Shown in pieces: positions 1-10,796 of a DNA stretch of 64,000 bases (the stretch's first letter is position 1; every line of letters begins with the position of its first letter). The DNA is from Fimenecus sp900545625 (lineage in GTDB: Bacteria > Bacillota > Clostridia > Oscillospirales > Acutalibacteraceae). The position numbers and the translations under genes were made by a program. The stretch spans positions 620,001-684,000 of the forward strand of contig OZ007023.1 in the NCBI GenBank assembly GCA_963931525.1, in the 5' to 3' direction. Below the pieces are notes generated by a model. It had not been told where the DNA came from. It searched no databases and saw only the letters and a program-made list of their open reading frames with translations.

Positions 1-1797
1 GACGAGCACGGGCAGAAGATCGAGGAATACGCCAAGGCGGCGGGCGTAACGCCGAAAGCCTATGTGGATAAGGTCGCGGGCGAGATCCGCGCCATCTGCG
101 ACGCGCTTCATACCACGTATGACAAATTCATCCGCACCACCGACGACTACCACGAAAAGGCGGTGCAGAAGATCTTCAAAAAGCTCTATGATCAGGGCGA
201 TATCTATAAAGGCGAATACGAGGGGCTCTACTGCACCCCGTGCGAGAGCTTTTGGACGGAAAGCCAGCTGGATGAAAACGGCTGCTGCCCCGACTGCCAC
301 AGACCTGTTAAAAAGGCGAAGGAGGAAGCGTATTTCCTGCGGCTTTCGAAATACCAGAAGCAGCTTGAGGATTTTATTGAAAGCCATGAGGATTTCATCT
401 ACCCCGAAGCGCGTAAAAAGGAAATGCTCAACAACTTCATAAAGCCCGGTTTGCAGGATCTGTGCGTCTCGCGCACCTCCTTTAAATGGGGCGTGCCCGT
501 GTCGTTTGACGAAAGCCACGTGATCTACGTCTGGATCGACGCGCTTTCCAACTACATCACCGCGCTCGGCTACGACCCGGACGAGCCCGGCGCGCTTTAC
601 AAAAAATACTGGCCCGCCGATGTGCACATCATCGGCAAGGACATCGTGCGCTTCCACACGATCTACTGGCCTATTATGCTCATGGCGCTCGGCGAGCCGC
701 TGCCGAAACAGGTCTACGGCCACCCGTGGCTGCTGTTCGGCGAGGACAAGATGTCGAAATCCCGCGGCAACGTGATCTATGCCGACGATCTTATAAAGGT
801 GTTCGGCGTGGACGCGGTGCGCTATTATCTGCTTGCGGAAATGCCGCACGCGCAGGACGGCTCCATTACGTATGAAACGCTTATCGAGCGCTACAATACG
901 GATCTTGCGAATACCATCGGCAATCTTGTCAACCGCACCGTCGCCATGCAGCAGAAATATTTTGACGGCGTGGTGCAAGCCCCCACGGAACCCGGTGCAT
1001 TTGACGATGACATCCGCGCGCTCGCGCTCGATACCGTAAAGCAGGTGGACCGCTGCTTTAACGAATACAAGATCGCCGACAGCACCGCCTGTGTGCTCAC
1101 ACTTGCGCGCCGCTTAAACAAATACATCGACGAGACCATGCCCTGGGCGCTCGCCAAGGATGAAGAAAAGCGCGCGCGGCTGGGTACGGTGCTCTACAAC
1201 CTTTTGGAGGGCATCCGGTACCTCGGCGTGCTGCTCTCGCCCTACATGCCCGACACCGCCGACGCGATCTTCGCGCAGCTGGGCACAGACGTGCGCGATT
1301 ATGATTCGTTAAAGGCTTTCGGCGGACTTCAAGCCGGCACGAAGGTCGGCACGCCCACGCCGCTGTTTTCGCGCATTGACGGCGAAAAGCTGATCGCAGA
1401 ACTCCTCGAACAGCAGAAAAAGGAGCAGGAGGCCGAAAAGAAAGCTGCCGAAGCGGCGGCAGGGCTTGCACCCATCCACATCGAAGACTTTATGAAAACC
1501 GAACTGCGCGTAGCCGAGGTCAAAGCCTGTGAGCCGGTCAAACGCTCGAAGAAGCTTCTTAAATTGACGCTTGACGACGGCTCGGGTGCAGAGCGCACCG
1601 TGGCAAGCGGCATTGCGCCATGGTATAAGCCGGAAGACCTTATCGGCAAAAAGGTCGTGCTTGTGGCAAACCTCAAGCCCGCAAAGCTGTGCGGGGTGGA
1701 AAGCTGCGGCATGATCTTAGCGGCGGATTGCGCGGAGGACGATGTGCAGGTCGTATTTGTGGACAGCTCCATGCCGAACGGGGCGCGGATCCGCTGA
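1..1797 (+). CDS. metG: Methionyl-tRNA synthetase, 5' end cut by window edge
   Basis: Charges tRNA-Met with methionine in the cytoplasm. The reading frame is open from base 1 and ends at TGA 1795-1797, so the N-terminal part with the HIGH motif lies outside the window. The zinc-knuckle cysteines are visible as CTPC and CPDC (about 229-300). The class I KMSKS loop is at 748-762. The last ~105 codons (from about 1474) form the EMAP/Trbp111-type tRNA-binding domain typical of the long bacterial MetG. An Ala/Glu/Lys-rich linker precedes it. The stop overlaps the start of tatD, a common pairing in Firmicutes. Identification is firm; only the true start is unknown. Confidence 0.97.
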   Translation, partial: DEHGQKIEEYAKAAGVTPKAYVDKVAGEIRAICDALHTTYDKFIRTTDDYHEKAVQKIFKKLYDQGDIYKGEYEGLYCTPCESFWTESQLDENGCCPDCHRPVKKAKEEAYFLRLSKYQKQLEDFIESHEDFIYPEARKKEMLNNFIKPGLQDLCVSRTSFKWGVPVSFDESHVIYVWIDALSNYITALGYDPDEPGALYKKYWPADVHIIGKDIVRFHTIYWPIMLMALGEPLPKQVYGHPWLLFGEDKMSKSRGNVIYADDLIKVFGVDAVRYYLLAEMPHAQDGSITYETLIERYNTDLANTIGNLVNRTVAMQQKYFDGVVQAPTEPGAFDDDIRALALDTVKQVDRCFNEYKIADSTACVLTLARRLNKYIDETMPWALAKDEEKRARLGTVLYNLLEGIRYLGVLLSPYMPDTADAIFAQLGTDVRDYDSLKAFGGLQAGTKVGTPTPLFSRIDGEKLIAELLEQQKKEQEAEKKAAEAAAGLAPIHIEDFMKTELRVAEVKACEPVKRSKKLLKLTLDDGSGAERTVASGIAPWYKPEDLIGKKVVLVANLKPAKLCGVESCGMILAADCAEDDVQVVFVDSSMPNGARIR

Positions 1798-2573
1798 TGC
1801 TGACCGATATTTTTGATTCCCACGCGCACTACGACGACCCGCGTTTTGCAGAAGACGTGTATGCACTTTTGGACAGCTTCCCGCAAAGCGGCGTTTCGGG
1901 TGTTGTGTCCTGCGGGGTGAATGTTGAAACAACGCGCTTTGCGCAGGCGCTTTCGCATCGCTATGCTTTTGTGTATGCGGCGGCGGGCTTCCATCCGCTC
2001 AATTTGGAGGATGTGCCCACCGATCCCATTGCGGCGCTCGCGCCCTTTTTCGACGACAAAAAAACGGTCGCCGTCGGGGAGATCGGGCTTGACTACCACT
2101 ATGAAAAAGAAAGCCGCTTACAGCAGCTCGCGCTGTTTGAAGCGCAGCTCGCCTTTGCGAAAGAACGCGAGCTTCCCGTGATCGTCCACGACCGCGAAGC
2201 GCACGAGGATACGCTGCGGCTTTTGCAGAAATACCGCCCGCGCGGGGTGGTGCACTGCTTTTCGGGCTCTGCCGAAACGGCGCGCGAGGTGTTGAAACTC
2301 GGTATGTATATCGGCCTTGGCGGGGCGGTGACGTTCAAAAACGCCGTCAAGCCCGTCGAGGTCGCCAAAATGGTTCCCACAGACCGCCTTTTGGTCGAAA
2401 CGGACGCGCCGTATATGGCGCCTGTGCCGTGCCGGGGCAAGCGGTGTGATTCGCGTATGATCGCCTACACCGCCGAACGTCTGGCGGAGATCCGCGGGGT
2501 GGATGCGCAGGATCTTTTGCACGCGACGGCGCGCAACGCGCGTGCATTGTTTGGGCTTCGCGCGGAAAAATAA
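1797..2573 (+). CDS. tatD: TatD-family metal-dependent hydrolase/DNase
   Basis: A 258-residue TIM-barrel hydrolase of the TatD/YcfH family, thought to act as a metal-dependent 3'-5' exonuclease. The metal-binding signature DSHAHYDD is at the N-terminus. It is followed by GEIGLDYH, the HDREAH strand, HCFSG and the C-terminal ETDAPYMAP motif, all in family order. The ATG at 1797 overlaps the metG stop (TGATG), which implies translational coupling; an upstream in-frame ATG at 1689 lies deep inside metG and is not used. Length is normal for the family. The exact physiological substrate is not shown by sequence. Confidence 0.95.
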   Translation: MLTDIFDSHAHYDDPRFAEDVYALLDSFPQSGVSGVVSCGVNVETTRFAQALSHRYAFVYAAAGFHPLNLEDVPTDPIAALAPFFDDKKTVAVGEIGLDYHYEKESRLQQLALFEAQLAFAKERELPVIVHDREAHEDTLRLLQKYRPRGVVHCFSGSAETAREVLKLGMYIGLGGAVTFKNAVKPVEVAKMVPTDRLLVETDAPYMAPVPCRGKRCDSRMIAYTAERLAEIRGVDAQDLLHATARNARALFGLRAEK

Positions 2574-2594
2574 GACAGTCGGAGGACGCGGGAT

Positions 2595-3317
2595 TTGGAA
2601 ACATTTGAGATCGCAAACCTGCATGTGCGCTTTGATGCGCGCGGCGAGCTGCTGCATTCCCGCACGCGTGCGTATCTTGCAAAAGACGGCGCCGAAGCGG
2701 ATTTCACCATTGACCTGTCGGAGGAATTCTTCGCGCGCAAGCACGAGCAGTACCCGCTTCTCACGCTCGACGAGTGCCGGTACATGTGGGTGGGCGAGGC
2801 GTTTTATGCGCGGCTTTTGCAATATGACGGCATGCTGCTGCACGCTTCGTGCGTCGAAAAGGATGGGAAGGCCTATTTGTTTTCCGCGAAAAGCGGCACG
2901 GGCAAGTCCACGCATACGCATTTGTGGCTGCGCGCCTTCCCGGACAGCCGCATCATCAATGATGACAAGCCCGCTGTACGCCGCATGGACGGTACGTTTT
3001 ACGCCTGCGGCACGCCGTTTTCGGGCAAAACGGATGAAAATATCAATGTGCAGGTGCCCGTGCGCGCGATCGTATTTATAGAGCGCGGGACGGAAAATTC
3101 AATCGAGCCCATCCCTCCTGCGGCGGCGATCCCGCTGTTTCTATCGCAGACGCTGCGTCCGCCGAAAAAAGCGGCCATGGAAACGATGCTCACCCTGCTC
3201 GGGAAGCTGCTCGAAGCCGTCCCTGTGTTCCGCCTGCGGTGTAATATGGACCTTTCCGCCGCCGAAACAGCGCTTGCAGGGATCGAGGCATATTACGGAA
3301 AACAGGAAAAGGGGTAA
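2595..3317 (+). CDS. HprK-like / PEPCK-fold serine kinase homologue
   Basis: A 240-residue protein with a P-loop of the HPr kinase / phosphoenolpyruvate carboxykinase type (SGTGKSTHTH, about residues 99-108) followed by an INDDKPA acidic motif. It lacks the N-terminal domain of true HprK. Stand-alone HprK homologues of this size occur beside PqqD-like proteins in lasso-peptide and exopolysaccharide clusters, where some phosphorylate a peptide. The start is TTG 2595, chosen because GGAGG lies at 2581-2585 and no ATG fits. It is the first gene of a tight four-gene unit (PqqD, S24/S26 peptidase, ABC exporter). Kinase fold is well supported; the substrate is unknown. Confidence 0.8.
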   Translation: METFEIANLHVRFDARGELLHSRTRAYLAKDGAEADFTIDLSEEFFARKHEQYPLLTLDECRYMWVGEAFYARLLQYDGMLLHASCVEKDGKAYLFSAKSGTGKSTHTHLWLRAFPDSRIINDDKPAVRRMDGTFYACGTPFSGKTDENINVQVPVRAIVFIERGTENSIEPIPPAAAIPLFLSQTLRPPKKAAMETMLTLLGKLLEAVPVFRLRCNMDLSAAETALAGIEAYYGKQEKG

Positions 3318-3321
3318 TCCG

Positions 3322-3588
3322 ATGAAAATCAAAGAAGGCTTTGTTCTCCACGAGGTCGCCGGCAGCTTTGTCGCCGTGCCGCTGGGGGCTGCGCAGGTAG
3401 ATTTCGGCGGCATGCTGACCTTAACGCCTGTAGGGGCATTTATTTGGAAATGCTTGGGAACGGACACGACGGAAGAGAAAATCGTACAAGCCGTGCTTTC
3501 CGAGTATGAGGTGGACGAGCCAACCGCACGCCGCGACGCGCATGCTTTCCTTGAAAAATTGCGCACGGCCGGGCTTTTAGAGGACTGA
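3322..3588 (+). CDS. PqqD-like peptide-binding (RRE) protein
   Basis: An 88-residue protein of the PqqD family, a small winged-helix domain that in RiPP pathways binds the leader of a precursor peptide and presents it to a modifying enzyme. The sequence shows the usual order: a strand-rich first half (FVLHEVAGSFVAVPLG), the LTPVGAFIWKCL segment and a helical C-terminal half ending LLED. The start is ATG 3322, four bases after the kinase stop. An in-frame codon at 3274 lies inside the kinase gene and is not preceded by a ribosome site. It lies between an HprK-like kinase and an S24/S26 peptidase, which suggests a shared peptide substrate. That role is inference. Confidence 0.85.
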   Translation: MKIKEGFVLHEVAGSFVAVPLGAAQVDFGGMLTLTPVGAFIWKCLGTDTTEEKIVQAVLSEYEVDEPTARRDAHAFLEKLRTAGLLED

Positions 3589-3592
3589 AGCG

Positions 3593-4042
3593 ATGGAAAA
3601 AAAGCAGGTTCGGCTCGAAGAGCTGCTGCCCGTCATGGAGGAAACGCTCGCTTCCGGCGGAACGGTGCGCCTGCCTATCACGGGTACGAGCATGCTGCCC
3701 CTGCTCGTCGCGGGGCGCGACACGGTGGTGCTCGCGCGCGCGGATACGCGGCTGCAAACCTATGACCTGCCGCTGTACCGCCGCGAAAACGGCGCGTTCG
3801 TGCTGCACCGCGTGGTCGGCGTGGCAGAGGACGGCACCTATATCTGCTGCGGGGACAACCAATGGGTCAAAGAGCCGGGGATCCGCCAAGAACAGCTCAT
3901 CGGCGTGGTCGCGCGCATCTGCCGCAAGGGCAGGGAATTCCCCGTCACGGCAAGGCGCTACCGGCTGTATGTGCGTTTGTGGGCGCTTTTGTTCCCCGTC
4001 CGGCGGTATCTTGTGGCATTGCGAGGGAAATTACGGAAATGA
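3593..4042 (+). CDS. S24/S26-family (signal-peptidase-like) serine peptidase
   Basis: A 149-residue member of the S24/S26 peptidase group. The nucleophile motif GTSMLP is at about residues 31-36. The second box is VLHRVVG followed by GDNQWVKEPG, resembling the Ser-His (ER/SipW-like) rather than Ser-Lys signal peptidases. There is no N-terminal membrane anchor, but a hydrophobic stretch near the C-terminus (YVRLWALLFPVRRYLVAL) could bind the membrane. It starts four bases after the PqqD-like gene and its stop overlaps the ABC exporter start (ATGA). It could trim a peptide for the exporter. Activity is not proven by sequence. Confidence 0.8.
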   Translation: MEKKQVRLEELLPVMEETLASGGTVRLPITGTSMLPLLVAGRDTVVLARADTRLQTYDLPLYRRENGAFVLHRVVGVAEDGTYICCGDNQWVKEPGIRQEQLIGVVARICRKGREFPVTARRYRLYVRLWALLFPVRRYLVALRGKLRK

Positions 4043-5700
4043 AACGGGAAGACGCGCGTAAATGGATATGGAAAAGCGCCGCTAAAGTGCGGGGGCTATT
4101 GGTGCTGTCTGTTTTGAGCAGCGCCGTTGATTCCGTGTGCGCCGTGTCGCTTTCCCTTTGCGCGAAATATGTCATCGACGCCGCAGAGCGCGGCGATATG
4201 GCGGCGCTTGTGCGCGCAGGCGTAGCTGCTGCAGCGGTGATCTTATTGCATCTTGCGCTCCATATGCTCAACAAAGATCTGCAGGTGCGCATAGCGGGGC
4301 GTTTAGAAATGCGGCTCAAAAATACGGCGTTTGCAACACTTTTGGAGAAGGCATACAGCGCCGTTTCCGACCACCATTCGGGCGAGCTGATGACGCGCCT
4401 GACGGCGGATGTGACCGTCGTGAGCGATAATTTCGCAACACTTCTGCCGTCGGTCGCTGCTATGCTCGCGCGGCTCGTGTGCGCCTTCGCCGTGATCACG
4501 GCGCTTGACTACCGCTTTGCATGCGTGCTCGCTGCGGCAGGGCTTATCTTGTTTTCGTGCACGCGGCTGTTCCGCGGAAAGATCAAAAAAATGCACCGCG
4601 CCGTGCAGGAAAGCGACGGGCGGCTGCGCTCGTTTTTGCAGGAGGCGCTCGAAAACCTGCTTGCCGTGCAGGTGTTCGGCGCGTATGACAGGACGAATGC
4701 CGAAGCACAAGACCGCGGCGAGGAAAACTATGAAGCGAAGCTCAAGCGCAACCGCTGGTCGATCTTTGCGAACACGGGCTTTTCCGCCGTGTTTTCGGGC
4801 GGGTTTTTGTTTGCACTGTTGTGGAGCGGTGTGCGCCTTTGCGCGGGGTCTATCACCTTTGGCACGCTGACGGCGCTTTTGCAGCTTGTCAATCAGGTGC
4901 AAATGCCCGTTTCCAATCTTTCGGGCATCATGCCGAAATATTACGCCATGCTTGCCTCCGCCGAACGGCTTATGGAGCTTTCTTCGCTTCCCGACGATAC
5001 GGCGCTGAACCCACCGTGTGAGAAGCGAGCGCTTTGGGATTCGTTCACGGGGCTGCATTTGCGGGATGTGTCGTTTTCCTACGGCAGAAATCCCGTGCTC
5101 AAAGACGTGCAGCTTTCGCTTTCTCGCGGGGAATTTGCTGTGCTCTCGGGTATTTCCGGCATCGGCAAAAGCACGCTGTTCAAGCTGCTTTTGGGCGTGC
5201 TCAAACCCGATACGGGCAAGGTGGAGATCGAAACGGCTGCCGGTGTGCTTTCGGCGGACAAGACCACGCGTGCGTTGTTTTCGTATGTCCCGCAGGGCAA
5301 TCTGTTGTTTTCGGGCACAGTGCGCGACAACCTCAGCTTTGTGAAGACGGATGCGACCGAGGAAGAGATCGACCGCGCCGTGCGCATCAGCTGTGCCGAC
5401 GAGTTCCTGTGCGAGCTGCCCGAGGGGCTCGATACGCGGCTCGGCGAGGGCGGCAGAGGGCTTTCGGAGGGGCAGATGCAGCGTCTGGCCGTTGCCCGCG
5501 CCGTGCTGACCGATGCACCCGTTTTGCTTTTGGACGAGGCGACTTCCGCACTGGATGCGCAGACCGAGCGCCGGCTTTTGCAAAACCTTAAAGCCCTGCC
5601 CGGCAAGACCTGCCTGCTCATCTCACACAAAACGGCGGCGCTCGATGTGTGCGACCGCGTGATCGAGATCCGGGACGGGCGCGTGCAGATCCTGCGCTGA
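4039..5700 (+). CDS. ABC exporter, fused membrane and ATPase domains
   Basis: A 553-residue half-transporter. About 310 N-terminal residues carry six predicted membrane helices of the exporter type. The C-terminal ATPase has Walker A GISGIGKST, Q-loop YVPQGN, signature LSEGQMQR, Walker B VLLLDEATSALD and the H-loop LISHK. No C39 peptidase domain is present, so any leader cleavage would need another enzyme, and the S24/S26 peptidase just upstream is a candidate. The start ATG 4039 overlaps the previous stop. It would work as a homodimer in the cytoplasmic membrane. It is the last gene of the cassette; the substrate is unknown. Confidence 0.9.
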   Translation: MKREDARKWIWKSAAKVRGLLVLSVLSSAVDSVCAVSLSLCAKYVIDAAERGDMAALVRAGVAAAAVILLHLALHMLNKDLQVRIAGRLEMRLKNTAFATLLEKAYSAVSDHHSGELMTRLTADVTVVSDNFATLLPSVAAMLARLVCAFAVITALDYRFACVLAAAGLILFSCTRLFRGKIKKMHRAVQESDGRLRSFLQEALENLLAVQVFGAYDRTNAEAQDRGEENYEAKLKRNRWSIFANTGFSAVFSGGFLFALLWSGVRLCAGSITFGTLTALLQLVNQVQMPVSNLSGIMPKYYAMLASAERLMELSSLPDDTALNPPCEKRALWDSFTGLHLRDVSFSYGRNPVLKDVQLSLSRGEFAVLSGISGIGKSTLFKLLLGVLKPDTGKVEIETAAGVLSADKTTRALFSYVPQGNLLFSGTVRDNLSFVKTDATEEEIDRAVRISCADEFLCELPEGLDTRLGEGGRGLSEGQMQRLAVARAVLTDAPVLLLDEATSALDAQTERRLLQNLKALPGKTCLLISHKTAALDVCDRVIEIRDGRVQILR

Positions 5701-5734
5701 CTGTCCGAGACAGCGCGCATACACAAATTTTCTA

Positions 5735-5763
5735 TTGCGCAATATATAAACATTTGCTATAAT
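5735..5763 (+). promoter_or_regulatory. Sigma-A-type promoter for the BY-kinase gene
   Basis: TTGCGC (5735-5740), a 17-base spacer and a perfect TATAAT (5758-5763) preceded by TGC, an extended -10. It lies in the 118-base gap after the ABC exporter and drives the gene starting at 5819. Confidence 0.75.
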
Positions 5764-5818
5764 ATATCCGTGTATTCGGTTCCGCACCGGCTGCGGAGCG
5801 AGAAGGGGAATTTTACGA

Positions 5819-7294
5819 ATGGATTATGAATACGCCTCCGGGCAAAAGAAGGAAAATACGGAGGGCATCAGCGCCGAAACCGTAATGGTCTATACGCGCA
5901 AGCTGTTCAAGCGCTGGTGGGTCATTCTGCTGTCGGCGATCGTGCTCGCGGCGGTCGGGTTTACTATCGCGCAGCTGACCTATGTGCCGATGTATTCCTC
6001 CCAAATCATGTTCGTTGCGAGCAACCGAAATTCTTCGCTTGTCACCTCCGGTCAGAGCTCGTCGGATATTCTCGCGGCACAGACGCTTGCGGGCAACTAC
6101 CAGTATGTGTTCACAACAACGGAGCTGTCCCAGCGCGTTGCGGACAACTGCGGATACAAAAACATCACCGCCGAGGAGATCAAAAGCTTTATTTCCGTTG
6201 AGGCGGTCGAGGACACCACCATTCTGTATCTGACGGTAACGACGACCGACCCCGAAGTTTCGTATGCAATCGCCAACACCTATATGCAGTATTATGAAGA
6301 AGCGATCACCGAAGCTTTCCCGGCGACAACGCTGAAAGCCATCGACCCGCCTCTGCTGCCCTCCGCGCCGAACGGCGATAATTCCAAGATCCTGTACACC
6401 GCACTCGGCTTCCTTGCGGGTGCGCTGCTTTCGGCGGCTCTGCTGCTGCTTGCCATGGTGTTCAAGGATACCGTCCTCAACGCCGACGACATCCGAAAGA
6501 AGCTGGGGCTGAAGATCATCGGCAACGTATCGCATGTGCCCGTCAAGACCAAAAAAGGCGAAAAACGCAGCATTTTGATCACGGACCGGCGCAGCGGCTT
6601 CGCCTTTATCGAAGCGTTTAAGATGATCCGGACCAAGCTCAACAATATCGTCCTGCGCAAAGGGCAGAAAGCGATCGTTGTCACCAGCACGCTCGAAAAC
6701 GAGGGCAAGACCACCACGGCGATCAACATTGCGCTCGCTCTTGCCAAAAACGGCAAGGAGGTACTGCTTATCGACGGCGACCTGCGCAAGCCCGCCGTTG
6801 CAAAGGCGCTCAGTCTCCCCGCAGGTGATGCGGCAGGGCTTGCCGAGGTCATCTCCGGCAGCCGCCAGCTTTCCGACGCGATCCGGTATTCCGAAAAATA
6901 CAACCTCTATCTGCTTTTGAGCGGCCCTGCAACGGTTGATTCGGCGGAACTGCTTTCCTCCGCAAAAATGGAAGAGATCATCGAATCCGCCAAAAAGGAA
7001 TTTGATTACATCATCATCGACACCGCCCCCTGCGGCGAAGTCGCGGATGCGGCGATCCTGGCGGGGTATTCCGATGCGATCGTCATGGTTGTGCGGCAGG
7101 ACACCGCGCCTATCCGCCGCATTTTGCGCGGGCTGGAGAATCTGGACAACTCCGGCACCGAGGTCATCGGCTGCGTATACAACGACGCCAAAGTGGGCTT
7201 CGTCCAGCGCGGCGGCTACGGCAAATACGGCTACGGGTACGGCTATGGCTACGGCTACGGCGCGGAGCATGAAAAAAAGCGTTCATCACGCTGA
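5819..7294 (+). CDS. Fused Wzz-type co-polymerase and BY tyrosine autokinase
   Basis: A 491-residue membrane protein of the exopolysaccharide chain-length/tyrosine-kinase family. The N-terminal Wzz part has a membrane helix (about 36-56), an outside domain and a second helix (about 193-215). The cytoplasmic BY-kinase has Walker A STLENEGKTTT, Walker A' VLLIDGDLRKP and Walker B FDYIIIDTAPCG. The C-terminus is a tyrosine cluster (repeated YG units), the usual autophosphorylation site. In many Firmicutes the two parts are separate genes; here they are fused as in proteobacterial Wzc. The start ATG 5819 has AAGGGGA upstream. No polysaccharide genes follow, since a terminator and then glgB come next. 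Confidence 0.92.
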   Translation: MDYEYASGQKKENTEGISAETVMVYTRKLFKRWWVILLSAIVLAAVGFTIAQLTYVPMYSSQIMFVASNRNSSLVTSGQSSSDILAAQTLAGNYQYVFTTTELSQRVADNCGYKNITAEEIKSFISVEAVEDTTILYLTVTTTDPEVSYAIANTYMQYYEEAITEAFPATTLKAIDPPLLPSAPNGDNSKILYTALGFLAGALLSAALLLLAMVFKDTVLNADDIRKKLGLKIIGNVSHVPVKTKKGEKRSILITDRRSGFAFIEAFKMIRTKLNNIVLRKGQKAIVVTSTLENEGKTTTAINIALALAKNGKEVLLIDGDLRKPAVAKALSLPAGDAAGLAEVISGSRQLSDAIRYSEKYNLYLLLSGPATVDSAELLSSAKMEEIIESAKKEFDYIIIDTAPCGEVADAAILAGYSDAIVMVVRQDTAPIRRILRGLENLDNSGTEVIGCVYNDAKVGFVQRGGYGKYGYGYGYGYGYGAEHEKKRSSR

Positions 7295-7304
7295 ATCTAA
7301 AAAC

Positions 7305-7345
7305 AAACAGCCTGTGCGAGGTTCCGCACAGGCTGTTTTGATTTT
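7305..7345 (+). terminator. Rho-independent terminator after the BY-kinase
   Basis: A perfect 11-bp stem (7308-7318 with 7325-7335) extended by A/T pairs, followed by TTTTGATTTT. The 180 bases between it and the glgB promoter hold no recognisable gene. Confidence 0.85.
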
Positions 7346-7529
7346 AGAGGCGCTTTCGGGGTTAGTGCTTTAGCTGTGGGCGAAGCCCGCAGGGCTGAAA
7401 ACCGGAAAAATCGCACTTGCATAATCTTTCATGCTTCAACCCGCTTCGACCCGCAACGACTTTGTAACAAACTGCACAAACCATGCTGGAACGTCTTCGT
7501 AAGTTTTTGATAAAATTGTCAAAAAGCAC

Positions 7530-7558
7530 TTGCAAAAGCAGGAAAGGTTTGCTAAAAT
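7530..7558 (+). promoter_or_regulatory. Promoter of the glg operon
   Basis: TTGCAA (7530-7535), 17-base spacer and TAAAAT (7553-7558) preceded by TGC. It overlaps an in-frame ATG at 7530 and so rules that codon out as the glgB start. Confidence 0.75.
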
Positions 7559-7589
7559 GAATATAATAATGCATGGTGAGGTAGTCTGT

Positions 7590-9497
<1,908 letters not shown>

Positions 9498-9581
9498 ACT
9501 ATTGCCGGTATGCCGCCGCACGTTCGGCAGCCGCCCGGTTTGGTGATTTTAACCGATACAAGACAAAAGGAGGCAAAGACA

Positions 9582-10793
9582 ATGGCACGCAAAATGGAAT
9601 GCATCGCGATGCTGCTCGCCGGCGGGCAGGGGTCGCGGCTGGGCATTCTGACCAAAAACATTGCAAAGCCCGCCGTTCCCTACGGCGGGAAATACAGGAT
9701 CATCGACTTCCCGCTGTCCAACTGCGTAAACTCCGGGATCTCGACGGTGGGTGTGCTCACGCAGTACCAGCCGCTTGAACTTAACGACTACATCGGCAAC
9801 GGCCAGCCGTGGGATCTCGACCGCGCCAACGGCGGGGTACATATCCTCTCGCCCTATCAGCAGATCAAGGGTTCGGAATGGTATAAGGGCACGGCGAACG
9901 CCATTTACCAGAACATCACGTTCATCGACCGCTACAACCCCGAGTATGTCGCGGTGCTTTCGGGCGACCACATTTATAAAATGGATTACTCCAAAATGCT
10001 CGCCTACCATAAGGAAAAGGACGCTACCTGCACCATCGCGATGCTGGAAGTCCCGTGGGAGGAGGCTTCACGCTTCGGGCTGATGCTCACGGACGACGAC
10101 AACCGCATCACCGAGTTTGAGGAAAAACCGAAGAACCCGCGCAGCAACAAGGCGTCTATGGGCGTTTATATCTTTACCTGGAGCAAGCTGCGGCAGTACC
10201 TCATCGATGATGAGGCGAACCCGAATTCCTCCAACGACTTCGGCAAAAACGTCATCCCCGCCATGCACGCGGCGGGCGAGCGGTTGTTCGCCTACCTGTT
10301 CGATGGCTATTGGAAGGACGTCGGCACCATCGACAGCCTTTGGGAAGCGAACCTTGATCTGCTGAATCCCAAAGTGGATCTCGACCTTTCCGACCCGACG
10401 TGGAAGATCTATTCGAAAACGCCGGTCGCGCCGCCGCACTATGTTGCCGACTGCGCCACGGTGCAGAACGCCATGATCGGCGAGGGCTCGCAGGTCTATG
10501 GCAATCTCGACTTCTCCATTCTGTTCTCCAATGTCACCGTCGAAGAGGGCGCGGTCGTGCGCGACTCCATCGTCATGCCCGGCACGGTCATCAAATCCGG
10601 TGCGGTGGTGCAGTATGCGATCGTCGCTGAAAACGCCGTGATCGAAGAGGGCGCCGTAGTGGGCGAACGCCCCGAGGCGATGGAAAACATCGAGGATTGG
10701 GGCGTTGCGGTCGTTGGTTCGGGCGTGTGCGTGCACAAAGGCGCGCGCGTCGCGCCGAAAGCCATGGTCGATGAAGATGTAAAGGGGGCGTAA
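9582..10793 (+). CDS. glgC: Glucose-1-phosphate adenylyltransferase, catalytic subunit
   Basis: Makes ADP-glucose from ATP and glucose-1-phosphate, the committed step of glycogen synthesis. The 403-residue protein starts with the nucleotidyltransferase signature LLAGGQGSRLG, followed by KPAVPYGGKYRIIDFPLSN, the VLSGDHIYKMDY metal/substrate segment and FEEKP. The C-terminal third is a left-handed beta-helix of hexapeptide repeats. The start ATG 9582 has AAAGGAGG upstream. glgD follows after three bases, matching the GlgC/GlgD heteromer of Firmicutes. Confidence 0.97.
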   Translation: MARKMECIAMLLAGGQGSRLGILTKNIAKPAVPYGGKYRIIDFPLSNCVNSGISTVGVLTQYQPLELNDYIGNGQPWDLDRANGGVHILSPYQQIKGSEWYKGTANAIYQNITFIDRYNPEYVAVLSGDHIYKMDYSKMLAYHKEKDATCTIAMLEVPWEEASRFGLMLTDDDNRITEFEEKPKNPRSNKASMGVYIFTWSKLRQYLIDDEANPNSSNDFGKNVIPAMHAAGERLFAYLFDGYWKDVGTIDSLWEANLDLLNPKVDLDLSDPTWKIYSKTPVAPPHYVADCATVQNAMIGEGSQVYGNLDFSILFSNVTVEEGAVVRDSIVMPGTVIKSGAVVQYAIVAENAVIEEGAVVGERPEAMENIEDWGVAVVGSGVCVHKGARVAPKAMVDEDVKGA

Positions 10794-10796
10794 GCA

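Noticed and set aside
2595..5700. Lasso-peptide cluster
   Set aside because: No asparagine-synthetase-like cyclase, no transglutaminase-like leader peptidase and no precursor ORF are present, so a lasso assignment is not supported.
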